Positions 31,752-44,029 of a stretch of DNA of 64,000 bases are shown piece after piece. The position numbers and the translations under genes were made by a program. Origin of the DNA: Nitrosomonadaceae bacterium (GTDB taxonomy: Bacteria; Pseudomonadota; Gammaproteobacteria; Burkholderiales; Nitrosomonadaceae); assembly GCA_014190895.1 (NCBI GenBank), contig BJGV01000003.1:1-64000 (forward strand), in the 5' to 3' direction. Every line of letters begins with the position of its first letter. Position 1 is the stretch's first letter. The notes under the pieces are model-generated. The model did not search any database and had not been told where the DNA came from. It saw only the letters and a program-made list of their open reading frames with translations.

Positions 31752-32432
31752 CTAAATAGTAATTTCTCTGACGCCATTATTGGTGCCAAGTAGTAGCAGA
31801 TCGGCGCCACGTTTTGCAAATAAGCCGCTGGTTACAACGCCGGTGATCTGATTAAGGATCATTTCTAGTTCGACTGGATTAAGAATTTGCAAACCATGAA
31901 CGTCTAGAATCACATTACCATTGTCAGTTATGAATCCTTGACGCAGAACAGGGTGTCCGCCTAATTGCACGATTGTACGTGCAACATGACTTTGCGCCAT
32001 TGGAATAACCTCTACCGGCAAATGAAATTCGCCAAGTATTTTTACGAGCTTACTCTGATCAGCAATACAAATAAATATCTTTGCTACCGCGGCAACAATT
32101 TTTTCTCGTGTCAATGCTCCACCGCCGCCTTTTATCATTTGAAGGTTTTCAGTAACTTCATCCGCGCCATCTACATACACCGATAACTCATTTACATTGT
32201 TTAGATCCAATACTCTAATGCCATGACTCTTAAGGCGCCCGGCTGTCGAGTCAGAGCTTGCAACCGCGCCTTCAATTTTATGTTTAATCTTAGCCAATTC
32301 ATCTATGAAGTAATTTGAGGTACTGCCAGTTCCCACACCCACGATGCTACCAATAGGAATATGCTGAATAGCTGCGCATGCAGCTGCTTGTTTTTGTTCA
32401 TTCTGTATTTGTGTCATGGTGCTCCCATACAA
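31752..32432 (-). CDS. rpiA: Ribose-5-phosphate isomerase A
   Basis: [41 protein letters not shown]. Confidence 0.97.
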   Translation of the reverse strand: MYGSTMTQIQNEQKQAAACAAIQHIPIGSIVGVGTGSTSNYFIDELAKIKHKIEGAVASSDSTAGRLKSHGIRVLDLNNVNELSVYVDGADEVTENLQMIKGGGGALTREKIVAAVAKIFICIADQSKLVKILGEFHLPVEVIPMAQSHVARTIVQLGGHPVLRQGFITDNGNVILDVHGLQILNPVELEMILNQITGVVTSGLFAKRGADLLLLGTNNGVREITI

Positions 32433-32530
32433 ATAAAATTATCCAACGATTGTTAGGATAAACCTATCTATAAACTTTAACAATTAACTCGTATGACAGA
32501 TAGAATTCGCGATATGCTAAAATCACGTTT

Positions 32531-34042
32531 ATGAAAAAAGATTACTTAGAAAAGATTCTTGCTTCTCGAGTTTACGATGTGGCAGAAGAAAGCTCGCTAG
32601 ACTTTTTGCCTAACCTCTCTGCACGCGTACGTAATCAATTGCTGCTAAAACGCGAGGACATGCAGCAGATATTCTCATTCAAGCTACGTGGTGCATACAA
32701 TAAAATGGCCGGGCTATCGCCTGCTAAACTTAGGCGCGGTGTGGCGGCAGCCTCTGCGGGCAATCATGCACAGGGAGTGGCATTGGCAGCACAGAAACTC
32801 AATTGTCAAGCCACAATCGTGATGCCTATTACTACCCCGCAAATTAAGATACAAGCAGTTAAAGCACGTGGCGCGCGCATATTGTTGCATGGTGAATCCT
32901 ACGATGATGCTTATGTTTATGCACGAAAATTTGCAATACAAAAAAACTTAACTTTTGTACATCCTTATGATGATCCGGATGTAATTGCAGGGCAGGGCAC
33001 CATAGGCATGGAAATACTACATCAGTACACCGATCCAATTCACGCTATCTTTGTACCCGTAGGTGGTGGTGGGCTTATTGCCGGTATTGCCTCTTATGTA
33101 AAAAAATTGCGTCCAGAAATTAAAATTATTGGGGTCGAGCCTATTGATGCCGATGCCATGCATCGATCCTTAAAAGAAGGGCGACGGATTAAGCTTGATC
33201 AAGTGGGCTTATTCGCAGATGGCGTGGCATTAAAGCAAGTAGGTAAAGAAAATTTTCGCATCTGTCTCGAATTAGTAGATGAAATTATACTGGTCGATAC
33301 GGACGCCATCTGTGCGGCAATTAAAGATGTATTTGAGGATACGCGTGCTATTTTGGAACCCTCTGGAGCGCTCTCTATTGCCGGAGCCAAAGCATATGTT
33401 CAGCGAGAAAAAATTCGCAACAAAACTTTGGTAACAATTGCCACTGGTGCCAACATGAATTTTGACCGCTTACGTCATATCTCCGAACGCGCGGAACTAG
33501 GCGAACAAAGGGAAGCAATAATATCTGTAACTATTCCAGAGAAGCCAGGCAGTTTCAAGAAATTTTGCGCCCTGTTAGGAATGAAGAGCATTACCGAATT
33601 TAACTATCGCTACGCTAACCCGAAAGAAGCGCATGTATTTGTTGGAATATCAATACGCAATCGTGATGAGGGGTTAAAGCTAATCAAAAGTTTAGAGAAA
33701 AAGGGTTTGCGCACTCTAGACCTCAGTGACAATGAAATGGCAAAGTTACATGTGCGTCACTTAGTTGGGGGTCATGCCAACGGAGTCAAAAACGAAATTC
33801 TCTACCGTTTTGAATTTCCTGATCGACCTGGTGCATTAATAAAATTTTTAAATAGTATGAATCATCACTGGAATATTAGCTTGTTTCATTATCGTAATCA
33901 TGGTGCTGACTATGGTCGTGTATTGGTGGGCATGGAAGTACCTCCCAAAGAGCAAGATGATTTCAAGATTTTTTTAGATCTTCTTGGTTATCGTTACTGG
34001 GATGAAAGTGAGAATCCAGCGTACAAGATGTTTCTTGGTTAG
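32531..34042 (+). CDS. ilvA: L-threonine ammonia-lyase, biosynthetic
   Basis: FSFKLRGAYNKM PLP lysine; SAGNHAQGVALAA; GGGGLIAGIA; two C-terminal ACT-like repeats. Confidence 0.96.
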   Translation: MKKDYLEKILASRVYDVAEESSLDFLPNLSARVRNQLLLKREDMQQIFSFKLRGAYNKMAGLSPAKLRRGVAAASAGNHAQGVALAAQKLNCQATIVMPITTPQIKIQAVKARGARILLHGESYDDAYVYARKFAIQKNLTFVHPYDDPDVIAGQGTIGMEILHQYTDPIHAIFVPVGGGGLIAGIASYVKKLRPEIKIIGVEPIDADAMHRSLKEGRRIKLDQVGLFADGVALKQVGKENFRICLELVDEIILVDTDAICAAIKDVFEDTRAILEPSGALSIAGAKAYVQREKIRNKTLVTIATGANMNFDRLRHISERAELGEQREAIISVTIPEKPGSFKKFCALLGMKSITEFNYRYANPKEAHVFVGISIRNRDEGLKLIKSLEKKGLRTLDLSDNEMAKLHVRHLVGGHANGVKNEILYRFEFPDRPGALIKFLNSMNHHWNISLFHYRNHGADYGRVLVGMEVPPKEQDDFKIFLDLLGYRYWDESENPAYKMFLG

Positions 34043-34291
34043 AAAAATAAGCGGGCTTTACTTGTATGCGATCAGCAAACGCTGTATGTCTTTTTCCCTG
34101 CTATAGAAAATCGTGACTTTGCATTGCAGACCATAGGAAGATGGTTCATTTGCCTGCATGAGGTGTTATCGCACAAATAAACATCCATATAGTACAATTA
34201 ATTTTATATATTAATCATGGTCCAAATAAATCTTTTGATATCTTATTTTCACGCACATAATCAAGTTCAAGTAGCCTCGTATACTCATAAT

Positions 34292-34861
34292 TTAGATATT
34301 ACATCCATCTGCATCGCAGACAGTATGCACTTTATCAGCCTGTGACAGTGTTGTGGCCTGTGTGGGCACAACACTCTCAGAAAGCAATGCTCCAATTGAA
34401 AATCCAAGCGTTAAATCACTTATATGGCCGAACTTATGTAAACGAACATGACCCGTTTTGTCAATTAGAATAAGGCTCGGGGTTCCCTGCATCTGATATG
34501 CGCGCATGGTTAATGGCAATCCATCTTTCTGATCATCGTATTTATCGATGCCAATCGGAAAACGCAGACGATATTCATGAACAAATACTTCAAGTGCGTC
34601 ACGACCCATAACAGAATGATGCTCAAAAACAGTGTGCAATGCGATTACCGCAACTCTTGTTGGATCAAACTCTTCATAAACTCTCTGTACTTGTGGAATG
34701 CCAATTTGTACACAACCAGGGCAGAGCATTTGGAAAGAATGTAACACTACAACTTTGCCGCGCAATGAGGTGAGCGTGAGTGGTTCGGGTGTGTTGAGCC
34801 AGCCTGATGTTTGTAGCTCAGGAGCAATATCTTCGAGATCGCGAGTAATTGTTTCTACCAT
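34292..34861 (-). CDS. Redoxin/TlpA-like thiol-disulfide protein
   Basis: GKVVVLHSFQMLCPGCVQIGIPQVQRVYEEF CPGC motif; MQGTPSLILIDKTGHVR. Confidence 0.85.
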   Translation of the reverse strand: MVETITRDLEDIAPELQTSGWLNTPEPLTLTSLRGKVVVLHSFQMLCPGCVQIGIPQVQRVYEEFDPTRVAVIALHTVFEHHSVMGRDALEVFVHEYRLRFPIGIDKYDDQKDGLPLTMRAYQMQGTPSLILIDKTGHVRLHKFGHISDLTLGFSIGALLSESVVPTQATTLSQADKVHTVCDADGCNI

Positions 34862-35003
34862 CTTTAATTGGCATGCCTAAGACAGAAAATTACGGTTGCA
34901 ATTTGTAATATGGCCGTTACTGTATAACTATCTAGAGTTACGGTCAATTAACTACTAGGGTACAATTCTATTTCCTAATAAGATAATCATAGCGTAAACA
35001 ATT

Positions 35004-36044
35004 TTGATTCAACTAACTCTTATTCGTCCCGATGATTGTCATGTACATTTGCGCGATGATAATCAAATGTGCTCGATTTTGCCAGATACTGTGCGACGTT
35101 TTGCGCGCGCCATTGTTATGCCTAATCTCAAGCTACCAGTATCGACAACAGAGTTAGCGCTAGCATACCGCAAACGTATTTATTCCGCTTTGCCAGTGGC
35201 TATGAAGGGTCACTTCACACCATTGATGACACTCTATCTTACTGATAATACCCCATCTTCAGAAATTATCAGGGCCAAGGAGAGTGGTGCAGTACATGGC
35301 ATAAAGTTTTATCCTGCTGGCGCTACTACGCACTCTAATTCTGGCGTTACTGATATTACCAAATGTTACAGCACTCTCGAAACAATGGAACGAGCAGATA
35401 TGCCACTATTGGTACATGGCGAAGTGACTGATCCAGAAACAGATATATTCGATAGGGAAAAAATTTTCATCGATAAAGTATTAATTCCTGTAATAAAACG
35501 TTTCCAGAAACTGCGAATTGTATTTGAACACATCACCACCAAAGAAGCTGTGGAATTTGTCAAGGAAACATCGAACAACATTGGTGCAACCATCACTGCT
35601 CATCACATGCTACTGAACCGTAACGCGATGTTTAATAGCGGTATTCGCCCACATCATTACTGTTTGCCGGTATTGAAACATGAGACTCATCGTCGCGCTC
35701 TGATTGAGGCAGCGATTAGCGAAAATCCTAAATTTTTTCTTGGCACCGACAGCGCCCCCCATTCTAAATTTACGAAAGAAACCGCTTGTGGTTGTGCAGG
35801 CATTTATACTTCACATGCTGCTATCGAGCTTTATGCAGAAGTTTTTGAACAGGCAAACGCTCTAGAAAAACTAGAAGCGTTTGCTAGTTTTTACGGGGCA
35901 GATTTTTATAAGATGCCACGTAATAAAGATACTATTTCTATGATTAAAGAAAATTGGAATGCACCTGCGCAAATAGATTTTTCAGGAGAGGCGTTAATTC
36001 CATTTCGAGCTAATGAGGTTGTAACTTGGAAGATGACTGATTAG
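35004..36044 (+). CDS. pyrC: Dihydroorotase
   Basis: RPDDCHVHLRD; GIKFYPAGATTHSNSGV; FFLGTDSAPHSK. TTG start. Confidence 0.95.
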   Translation: MIQLTLIRPDDCHVHLRDDNQMCSILPDTVRRFARAIVMPNLKLPVSTTELALAYRKRIYSALPVAMKGHFTPLMTLYLTDNTPSSEIIRAKESGAVHGIKFYPAGATTHSNSGVTDITKCYSTLETMERADMPLLVHGEVTDPETDIFDREKIFIDKVLIPVIKRFQKLRIVFEHITTKEAVEFVKETSNNIGATITAHHMLLNRNAMFNSGIRPHHYCLPVLKHETHRRALIEAAISENPKFFLGTDSAPHSKFTKETACGCAGIYTSHAAIELYAEVFEQANALEKLEAFASFYGADFYKMPRNKDTISMIKENWNAPAQIDFSGEALIPFRANEVVTWKMTD

Positions 36045-36457
36045 AGTATCTTGTGTGCAGTAAATTCAAAGGCCTTGTCATGCACGTAGACAAGTTTGCA
36101 TTCTTCTATATATTTAGCATCGTGAACTCTTCCGCCTTTAATGTAACCCGTTTGACCCTTATTTAAGAAGATACGATCTTTATCAGGAACAAGTTTACCC
36201 GATTCTTCAATGAAGAACTGAATCGACATTTTTCCCTCGATGACAACAGTCATGTCATCACCAGGATGGGAATGTGGTGGCTCTTCCGAACCAGCCACCC
36301 ATCTCTCTAGCATCACTTCCACCCCATTGGGGTTACTTGGAAAGGTTGTTCTAAGAGTGAACCCATCTGGAGTATTTGGCAGCGAAACATGATTGCCCCA
36401 GATAGCACTGGTTTCAGAAGTAACCTCTTTATTCTTATTAACATCTTCTTTTGCCAT
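36041..36457 (-). CDS. Small cupin-domain protein
   Basis: RWVAGSEEPPHSHPGDDMTVVIEGKMSIQF...GQTGYIKGGRVHDAKY cupin motifs. Confidence 0.75.
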   Translation of the reverse strand: MAKEDVNKNKEVTSETSAIWGNHVSLPNTPDGFTLRTTFPSNPNGVEVMLERWVAGSEEPPHSHPGDDMTVVIEGKMSIQFFIEESGKLVPDKDRIFLNKGQTGYIKGGRVHDAKYIEECKLVYVHDKAFEFTAHKIL

Positions 36458-36713
36458 AAGTATTTCCCCTATAAAGTTTGCCTCATTAAATACTAAGGCG
36501 ATGAAATGAGGCTAAATTTGCTTCTAAGTATACCAATGTTATAAAGTTATTTCTTAATAAATAATAATGTTCTGAATAAATAAACTTCGTTGAGAAAGTT
36601 ACAAGAAGAGTGATATTAATTAAGTACTGCAGTCTAAAATTTATGCACTATTAGTGATCTCGTTGTAAATTAGTGCGTGCGTCCAATCATAAAATATCCA
36701 GGAGTTTTATCTT

Positions 36714-37688
36714 ATGAAAGCAATTCTATGCAAAGAATGGGGGCCTCCTGAAAATCTAGTAATCGAGAACATCCCTTCTCTTAAGATTCGTAAAGGAGAG
36801 GCGGTCATTAGTGTCATGGCCTGTGGTGTCAACTTTCCAGATACTTTAATTATCCAGGGCAAGTATCAATTTAAACCGCAGCTGCCTTTCTCACCCGGGG
36901 GTGAAGTAGCGGGCGTCATTAAAGAATTAGATACGACGGTTACCGGAATGAAAATAGGTGACCGTGTTATCGCTTTGACTGGTTGGGGTGGTTTTGCTGA
37001 GGAGGTGCTGATACCTGTAGACAGAATCATTCCTATACCAAAAAATATAGATTTTAATACTGCTTCAGTTTTTCTCATGACATATGGGACTTCATATCAT
37101 GCCCTTAAGCATCGAGCCAAATTGAACTCAAAAGAAACATTATTGGTTCTAGGTGGCTCTGGTGGAATAGGGTTAGCCGCAATAGAAATTGGCAAAGTGA
37201 TGGGCGCGCGAGTTATTGCTGCCGCCTCATCTGATGAAAAATTAACAATCTGTAAAGAGCATGGCGCAGACGAGCTAATTAACTACTCTACTCAGAATCT
37301 ACGTTCGCGCATTAGCGAAATTACTGATGGTCAAGGTGTAGATGTTGTCTGCGACCCTGTTGGCGGCAATCTCACTGAATTAGCATTGCGTTCAACTGGC
37401 TGGAAAGGTCGGTTTTTAATAATAGGCTTTGCAAGTGGTGTAATTCCTAAAATTCCACTTAATCTCCCCCTTCTTAAAGGTATTTCAGTTATTGGGGTTT
37501 TTTGGAGTGACTTTACTCGGCGAGAGAAAGAGAAAAGCACTTACGCATTACGCGAACTAATCGCTTTGCTTGAGCAAGGAAAATTTAGGCCCTTGGTCTC
37601 AGCAATTTATCCTTTAGAACAGGCAGCACAAGCACTTAATGACATACTACAACGCAGGGTGAAAGGGAAGATTGTACTGATACCATGA
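36714..37688 (+). CDS. Zinc-less NADPH:quinone oxidoreductase (MDR family)
   Basis: MKAILCKEWGPPENLVIENIP; SPGGEVAGVI; LVLGGSGGIGLAAIEIGKVMGARVIAAASSDEK. Confidence 0.93.
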   Translation: MKAILCKEWGPPENLVIENIPSLKIRKGEAVISVMACGVNFPDTLIIQGKYQFKPQLPFSPGGEVAGVIKELDTTVTGMKIGDRVIALTGWGGFAEEVLIPVDRIIPIPKNIDFNTASVFLMTYGTSYHALKHRAKLNSKETLLVLGGSGGIGLAAIEIGKVMGARVIAAASSDEKLTICKEHGADELINYSTQNLRSRISEITDGQGVDVVCDPVGGNLTELALRSTGWKGRFLIIGFASGVIPKIPLNLPLLKGISVIGVFWSDFTRREKEKSTYALRELIALLEQGKFRPLVSAIYPLEQAAQALNDILQRRVKGKIVLIP

Positions 37689-37732
37689 AGCTGTCAAAAA
37701 AGATTTTCGTTAAATCAATTAGAAAAAATTTT

Positions 37733-38536
37733 TTAGCTTACTCTACTAGAGAAATTCTGTTTTCTATTGCTCCAGACTAACATCCATAAGCCAATCACAA
37801 TCATTGGCAGTGATAGCCATTGGCCCATACTAATACCTAATGTTAATATGCCTATAAACCCATCTTCGGGCTCACGAAAAAATTCAGCTGCTGAGCGAAG
37901 TACGCCATAACCAATTAGAAACATGCCTGAGACGGCTCCAACTGGTCTTGATTTGGTCGAATAAACCCACAATAAGATAAAGAAAACCACCCCCTCTAAC
38001 AAAAATTCATAAAGCTGAGAGGGGTGACGTGCGAGGGCATCTACGTTTGGAAAAATCATGCCCCAAGATATTTCCGTAGGACGTCCCCATAATTCGGCAT
38101 TGATAAAATTTCCAATACGCCCTGCACCCAGTCCTAATGGTACCAATGGTGCGATAAAATCTGTCACAGCAAGCCACTTTAATTTGTACTTATGGGCCAA
38201 GAAAGCCATTGCAGTTATCACGCCAAGGAAGCCACCATGAAAAGACATGCCGCCTTTCCATACCGCGAAGATCTCTAATGGCTGTTGCAAATAATAACTA
38301 AATTGATAAAATAGAACGTGGCCTAAACGACCACCCAGCATCACCCCCAACACACCATAAAATAATATATCGTCAAGCACAATATTGTTCAAAAACTTAT
38401 ATGGGCCATGTTTAATCCGGTGACGCCCTAGTACTATGAACAAGGTGAATCCAATCAAGTACATGAGTCCGTACCAACGAATAGATAAAGGGCCTAGGTA
38501 GATAGCGACAGGATCAAATTGCGGGTGAACAAACAT
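37733..38536 (-). CDS. lgt: Prolipoprotein diacylglyceryl transferase
   Basis: [43 protein letters not shown]. Confidence 0.97.
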   Translation of the reverse strand: MFVHPQFDPVAIYLGPLSIRWYGLMYLIGFTLFIVLGRHRIKHGPYKFLNNIVLDDILFYGVLGVMLGGRLGHVLFYQFSYYLQQPLEIFAVWKGGMSFHGGFLGVITAMAFLAHKYKLKWLAVTDFIAPLVPLGLGAGRIGNFINAELWGRPTEISWGMIFPNVDALARHPSQLYEFLLEGVVFFILLWVYSTKSRPVGAVSGMFLIGYGVLRSAAEFFREPEDGFIGILTLGISMGQWLSLPMIVIGLWMLVWSNRKQNFSSRVS

Positions 38537-38647
38537 AGATTGTCTTTTTTTACGGTAAAATATAGATTATACGGCAATCATGCTCCTTATAAAGCAACGG
38601 GTGCGATGGGACTATTTTTAGTCATGGATCTTTGATACTTCTCAGGA

Positions 38648-40327
38648 GTGGTCATGTCAAATAACAAACGCAGTCAGATTATTACTCAGGGTGTGCAAAG
38701 ATCTCCTAATCGAGCCATGTTAAGGGCGTTAGGATTCGGTGAAAAAGACTTCGATAAACCTATCGTTGGTATTGCTAATGGTTTTTCTACTATCACGCCT
38801 TGCAATATGGGCCTGAATGAATTGGCGCTTAATGCTGAAAATGCGCTAAAGAGGGCCGGTGCAATGCCTCAAATATTTGGGACTATAACCGTGTCTGATG
38901 GGATATCCATGGGTACCGAGGGCATGAAATACTCGTTGGTATCGCGTGAAGTAATTGCGGATTCGATTGAGACTGCGGTACAAGCTGCAAATATGGATGG
39001 AGTAATCGCAATTGGTGGCTGTGACAAGAATATGCCTGGTGCAATGATTGCAATAGCGCGTATGAATATTCCAGCTATTTTTGTTTATGGTGGCACGATT
39101 AAACCTGGTCGTTATAAAGGGCAAGATCTAACCATTGTTAGCGCTTTCGAAGCAGTTGGGCAATACACTGCACATAAGATAAATGAAGAAGAATTGTTAG
39201 AGGTGGAGCGCCATGCTTGTCCAGGCGCAGGCTCATGTGGCGGCATGTTTACTGCTAATACTATGTCATCGGCATTTGAAGCTATGGGGATGAGCTTGCC
39301 TTATTCTTCAACAATGGCGGCAGAAGATGATGAGAAACGTGTGAGCGCCACAAATTCAGCTGAAACTCTGATTCATGCTATTAAACAACAAATCTTGCCT
39401 CGTAACATCATCACTAGAAAATCAATTGAAAATGCCATTGCTGTAATTATGGCGATAGGTGGATCAACCAATGCGGTATTGCATTTTCTAGCTATTGCTC
39501 ACTCAGCTGAAGTGGAACTTACTATTGATGACTTCGAGAATATACGTAAAAAAGTACCGGTCTTATGTGATTTGAAACCTTCTGGGCGTTATGTTACCAC
39601 TGATTTTCACCAAGCAGGAGGCGTTCCTCAGGTAATGAGCATACTACTTGAGCACGGTTTGTTGCATGGTGATTGCCTAACTATTAGTGGTGAAACCATT
39701 GCTGAAATATTGCAAAATATCCCTAAAATCCCACACAAAAATCAAAATATTATACGACCATGGGATAATCCCATATACGCACAAGGACATCTCGCCATAC
39801 TGAAGGGGAATCTCTCAACTGAGGGTTGCGTGGCTAAGATAACCGGGATAAAAAATCTAGAAATAACTGGTCCAGCAAGGGTATTTGAATCAGAAGAAAC
39901 TTGTATGGCGGCAATACTTTCTCGTCAGATACGCCCAGGTGATGTGGTGGTGATACGTTATGAGGGTCCAAAAGGAGGGCCCGGTATGCGAGAAATGCTT
40001 TCGCCTACCTCCGCGCTTATTGGTGAAGGATTGGGAGACTCTGTTGGGCTTATCACTGACGGACGTTTCTCTGGGGGTACTTATGGTATGGTCGTCGGAC
40101 ATGTCGCGCCTGAGGCCTTTGTTGGCGGAACCATTGCGCTAGTGTACGAGGGAGACTCAATCACCATAGATGCGGAACATAAATTACTACAGTTAAATGT
40201 TTCTGAAAGCGAACTTGCTGACCGTCGTGCTAAATGGCGGCCACCAGAACTTCGTTATACACGAGGGGTGCTAGCAAAGTATGTGAAACTAGTCTCTACT
40301 GCTAGTCAGGGAGCAATAACGGATTGA
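38648..40327 (+). CDS. ilvD: Dihydroxy-acid dehydratase
   Basis: [64 protein letters not shown]. Confidence 0.97.
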   Translation: MVMSNNKRSQIITQGVQRSPNRAMLRALGFGEKDFDKPIVGIANGFSTITPCNMGLNELALNAENALKRAGAMPQIFGTITVSDGISMGTEGMKYSLVSREVIADSIETAVQAANMDGVIAIGGCDKNMPGAMIAIARMNIPAIFVYGGTIKPGRYKGQDLTIVSAFEAVGQYTAHKINEEELLEVERHACPGAGSCGGMFTANTMSSAFEAMGMSLPYSSTMAAEDDEKRVSATNSAETLIHAIKQQILPRNIITRKSIENAIAVIMAIGGSTNAVLHFLAIAHSAEVELTIDDFENIRKKVPVLCDLKPSGRYVTTDFHQAGGVPQVMSILLEHGLLHGDCLTISGETIAEILQNIPKIPHKNQNIIRPWDNPIYAQGHLAILKGNLSTEGCVAKITGIKNLEITGPARVFESEETCMAAILSRQIRPGDVVVIRYEGPKGGPGMREMLSPTSALIGEGLGDSVGLITDGRFSGGTYGMVVGHVAPEAFVGGTIALVYEGDSITIDAEHKLLQLNVSESELADRRAKWRPPELRYTRGVLAKYVKLVSTASQGAITD

Positions 40328-40355
40328 TTTATGGCCCCTATAGAACTAAAAGTTT

Positions 40356-42434
40356 ATGTCTAATCAGCTGACTGGCGAAACTAGCCCTTACCTTCTGCAG
40401 CATGCCAATAACCCTGTAAACTGGTATCCATGGGGAGGAATGGCCTTGGCATTGGCTCATAAAGAAAATAAACCGATACTTCTCTCCATAGGTTATTCCG
40501 CCTGTCATTGGTGTCATGTTATGGCACATGAATCCTTTGAAGACACAGCAATTGCGGCGGCAATGAACCAGCATTTTATTAATATCAAAGTAGATCGCGA
40601 AGAACGTCCAGACCTTGATCAGATTTATCAAGCGGCCCATTACATGTTAACCAAGCGTAATGGCGGCTGGCCATTAACCTTATTTCTTACTCCAGACCAA
40701 AAACCATTTTTTGGCGGCACTTATTTTCCCAAAACATCGCGTCATGGCTTACCGGGTTTCCTTGATTTACTGCCTCGTGTTGCTAAGACATATTATATTC
40801 GTGGTGCGGAAATAGAACAACAAAGCGCATCTTTGCTAGAGGCATTTGTTAATACGCTGCCACTAAAAAATATGGTTTCCCCTGAACTCTCAGAAAAACC
40901 CATAAAAAAGGCTCTTGCTGAAATTAGCGAAAGATTTGATCCGGTATATGGCGGTTTTGGTGATGCCCCAAAATTTTTTCATCCTACAGAATTAGAGTTA
41001 TGTTTGCGACATCACTATATCCCAGAGAAGAAAGAAGTTCTTCTAATGGTATCTTATACACTTGAAAAGATGGCAAATGGTGGTATCTACGATCAAATTG
41101 GCGGTGGTTTTTATCGTTATAGTACAGATCAACATTGGGGTATTCCTCATTTCGAGAAGATGCTTTATGACAATGGGCCACTGTTACGACTATATGCTAA
41201 TACTTGGCTGATTACAGGTGATCCGCTGTTCAAAAAGATCGCCGAAGAAACTGCGGAATGGGTGATACGTGAGATGCAATCACCAAATAACACAGCGAGT
41301 GGTTACTATTCAACAATAGATGCTGATTCGGAACACGAAGAAGGGAAATTTTATGTGTGGAACCGTGATCAGATAATAAACGTTCTAACTCAAGAAGAAT
41401 ATGCAGTAGTTGCGCCCCACTATGGTCTTGAGCGCCCCCCTAACTTTGAGCGCGAGCATTGGAATCTAGAAGTTGTTCAGCCTCTTGTAGAAATAGCTCA
41501 GATTATTGGTGTAGCCGAGGCGAATGTACACCAAAAACTTACATCAGCGCGTAAAAAACTATTTATTGAGCGTGAGTTACGCATACGCCCATTTCGAGAT
41601 GAGAAAATCCTTACTGGCTGGAATGGATTGATGATTAAAGGAATGGCTAATGCAGGTCGTATTTTTAAACGTGGAGACTGGATACGTTCAGCCATGCTTT
41701 CAGTAGATTTTATTCAGTCTGAGTTATGGAAAGATGGTTGTCTTTTTGCGTCTTATAAAGATGATAAGGTGCATCTCAAAGCTTACCTTGACGATTATGC
41801 ATTTATGTTGGATAGCTTGCTGGAATTGATGCAGGCGGAGTTCCGTCAGACCGATTTGAATTTTGCGGTAGCCTTAGCTGAAACATTATTAGAGAAATTT
41901 GAAGATAAGGAAGCCGGTGGATTTTTCTTTACTAGTCACGATCACGAAAAACTCATACATCGCCCAAAATCAAGTCACGATAATGCTACACCTGCCGGTA
42001 ACGGAGTAGCGGCATACGCTCTGCAACGACTTGGGCATATAGTCGGCGAGTCTCGCTACCTACAAGCGGCGGAAAGTACGTTGAGTTTATTTTATTCTGC
42101 CATGTCTCGTCACGCGAGTCCTCATTGCAGTTTATTGATGGCGCTGGAAGAAATACTTACCCCGCCACAAATTATTATTCTTACAGGTCAGATTTCTATT
42201 CTTAAAGAGTGGCAAAGCGCATTACAACACAGTACACCTCGCGCTATTGTAATTGCTCTGCCAGCAGGGCTTATTGGCATGCCACCGAGTCTTCATAAAA
42301 TCCAATCACCTGGTACGCTTGCCAGTGCCTGGGTCTGTCAAGGCACTGTATGTCTACCAGAAATCTTTAGTTTAGAAGAATTACAGCACACATGTAAGTT
42401 TCAGGATAAAATAGCACCTTCTTTGTTACTTTAA
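40356..42434 (+). CDS. Thioredoxin-domain protein of the YyaL/DUF255 (SSP411) family
   Basis: [54 protein letters not shown]. Confidence 0.95.
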   Translation: MSNQLTGETSPYLLQHANNPVNWYPWGGMALALAHKENKPILLSIGYSACHWCHVMAHESFEDTAIAAAMNQHFINIKVDREERPDLDQIYQAAHYMLTKRNGGWPLTLFLTPDQKPFFGGTYFPKTSRHGLPGFLDLLPRVAKTYYIRGAEIEQQSASLLEAFVNTLPLKNMVSPELSEKPIKKALAEISERFDPVYGGFGDAPKFFHPTELELCLRHHYIPEKKEVLLMVSYTLEKMANGGIYDQIGGGFYRYSTDQHWGIPHFEKMLYDNGPLLRLYANTWLITGDPLFKKIAEETAEWVIREMQSPNNTASGYYSTIDADSEHEEGKFYVWNRDQIINVLTQEEYAVVAPHYGLERPPNFEREHWNLEVVQPLVEIAQIIGVAEANVHQKLTSARKKLFIERELRIRPFRDEKILTGWNGLMIKGMANAGRIFKRGDWIRSAMLSVDFIQSELWKDGCLFASYKDDKVHLKAYLDDYAFMLDSLLELMQAEFRQTDLNFAVALAETLLEKFEDKEAGGFFFTSHDHEKLIHRPKSSHDNATPAGNGVAAYALQRLGHIVGESRYLQAAESTLSLFYSAMSRHASPHCSLLMALEEILTPPQIIILTGQISILKEWQSALQHSTPRAIVIALPAGLIGMPPSLHKIQSPGTLASAWVCQGTVCLPEIFSLEELQHTCKFQDKIAPSLLL

Positions 42435-42450
42435 TTAAGGATGAGTAAAT

Positions 42451-42762
42451 ATGAAAGCTGTTTGGATAGGAATAATCGGGGTTTCGGCCTTGCTTCTGAC
42501 GGGTGTCGTACAAGCTGATCAAAATCTAGCTCAGAGTAGTGGTTGTCTGAACTGTCATATGGTTGATAAAAAAATGGTAGGGCCTGGATTCAAAGATATC
42601 GCGGCTAAATATCGGGGCGATGCCGGAGCTGAAGCCAGTCTACATGGGAAAGTGAAGAATGGAACTAAGGGAGTTTGGGGCCCCATCCCAATGCCTGCAA
42701 ATACAGGTGTTAGTGACGATAACATTAAGATTCTAGTGAAATGGATTCTAGCACTTAAGTAA
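42451..42762 (+). CDS. Monoheme cytochrome c (c551/c552 type)
   Basis: Signal peptide; SGCLNCHMVDKKMVGPGFKDIAAKY; GPIPMPANTGV. Confidence 0.93.
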   Translation: MKAVWIGIIGVSALLLTGVVQADQNLAQSSGCLNCHMVDKKMVGPGFKDIAAKYRGDAGAEASLHGKVKNGTKGVWGPIPMPANTGVSDDNIKILVKWILALK

Positions 42763-42780
42763 ACTTAATAGATCAATAGA

Positions 42781-42817
42781 AAAGCTGACGCATTAACGTG
42801 TGTCAGCTTTTTTATTT
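42781..42817 (+). terminator. Rho-independent terminator
   Basis: AAAGCTGAC...GTCAGCTTT 9-bp stem immediately followed by TTTATTT, 19 nt after the cytochrome c stop. Confidence 0.88.
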
Positions 42818-42952
42818 CAGAAGGAAAAAGAAGAGGGCTATTCTGGATATTGACCTATCTCAGTCGATGGCTAATTTTATGATAGATGCTCTTTTTGGTA
42901 GAATCTTATTCTCAAGGCAGTATAAGACCGGTCAACAAGAGAAAGGGGCGGC

Positions 42953-43369
42953 ATGAAAACGTACATTAGGTGGGGCAACGGGGTGAGTTTCTTAGGCGAA
43001 ACGGAAAGTGGTCACACAATTTTAATGGACGGTCCGCCAGAAGTGGGAGGAAAAAATGCGGGGCCGCGTCCAATGGAACTGTTGCTGATGGGAACTGGCG
43101 GTTGTACCGCTTTTGACGTAATGTTGATTTTAAAGAAAAAACGTCAAGAAATCAGCGATTGCAGGGTAGAAATTGATGCAAAGCGAGCCGAAGAAGATCC
43201 TAAAGTATTCACCCATATTCACTGTCATTTTATTCTGACCGGAACAAACCTAAAACCAAAACAAGTAGAGCGGGCAATTAATTTATCTGCGGAAAAATAC
43301 TGTTCGGCTTCAATTATGCTTGGAAAAACAGCAAAGATTACTCATGATTTCGAAATCATTGAAAGGTAA
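42953..43369 (+). CDS. OsmC/Ohr family protein
   Basis: GPRPMELLLMGTGGCTAFDVMLILKKKRQ; AEKYCSASIMLGKTAKITHDF. Confidence 0.92.
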   Translation: MKTYIRWGNGVSFLGETESGHTILMDGPPEVGGKNAGPRPMELLLMGTGGCTAFDVMLILKKKRQEISDCRVEIDAKRAEEDPKVFTHIHCHFILTGTNLKPKQVERAINLSAEKYCSASIMLGKTAKITHDFEIIER

Positions 43370-43373
43370 ATTC

Positions 43374-44003
43374 TTAAATCCAATACGCTGTTCGAGTCAT
43401 TACTCTGGAGCCCAGCTTCATTGCTAATTGAATTGGCATTGGTAATTTTACGCCGCCATGAGATTCGGCCATGGCAGCGTGACTCGCCTCGTCGGTTTGC
43501 ATCTGTGTAACAATAGCGCGACTTTTTTTATCGTGATGTGATAATTGATCTAAATGCTCAGTTAAATGAATCTCTACTTGGTTCTCGGTTTCAGCAAGAA
43601 AACCCAAATTCCATTTATCCCCAACCATGCCAACCACCAGACCAATAGCAAATGATCCGCTATACCATAAAGGATTCAATAGACTTTTTCGCCCATTCAA
43701 TTCTGTAATGCGTTGCTCGGTCCAAGCGAGATGTTCTGTTTCTTCGTACGCAGCCTGAGCTAATACAGCTTGCACTTCTTTATTGCGTGCAGTAAAAGCT
43801 TGGCCTTGATATAACGCTTGCGCACAAATTTCACCGGTATGGTTAACACGCATCATAGCCGCAGATTTACTTTTTTCTGCATCCGTCATCAACTCCGTCT
43901 CTGGTAGATTGTCTCCAGGAACTGGGCGCAGTGTTTGTGGGGAAGACAGGAGCGTACGCAGTGCGTTGTCGAATCCAATTATAAGTTTGTCAATATCGAT
44001 CAT
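43374..44003 (-). CDS. coq7: 2-polyprenyl-3-methyl-6-methoxy-1,4-benzoquinone monooxygenase (ubiquinone biosynthesis)
   Basis: MMRVNHTGEICAQALYQGQAF; YEETEHLAWTEQRI; DEASHAAMAESHGGVKLP. Confidence 0.95.
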   Translation of the reverse strand: MIDIDKLIIGFDNALRTLLSSPQTLRPVPGDNLPETELMTDAEKSKSAAMMRVNHTGEICAQALYQGQAFTARNKEVQAVLAQAAYEETEHLAWTEQRITELNGRKSLLNPLWYSGSFAIGLVVGMVGDKWNLGFLAETENQVEIHLTEHLDQLSHHDKKSRAIVTQMQTDEASHAAMAESHGGVKLPMPIQLAMKLGSRVMTRTAYWI

Positions 44004-44029
44004 CGAGATGTTGTTTTTAAATAACAGGA

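Noticed and set aside
40984-41181. Short minus-strand ORFs inside the YyaL-family gene
   Set aside because: Antisense shadows of a long well-supported CDS.
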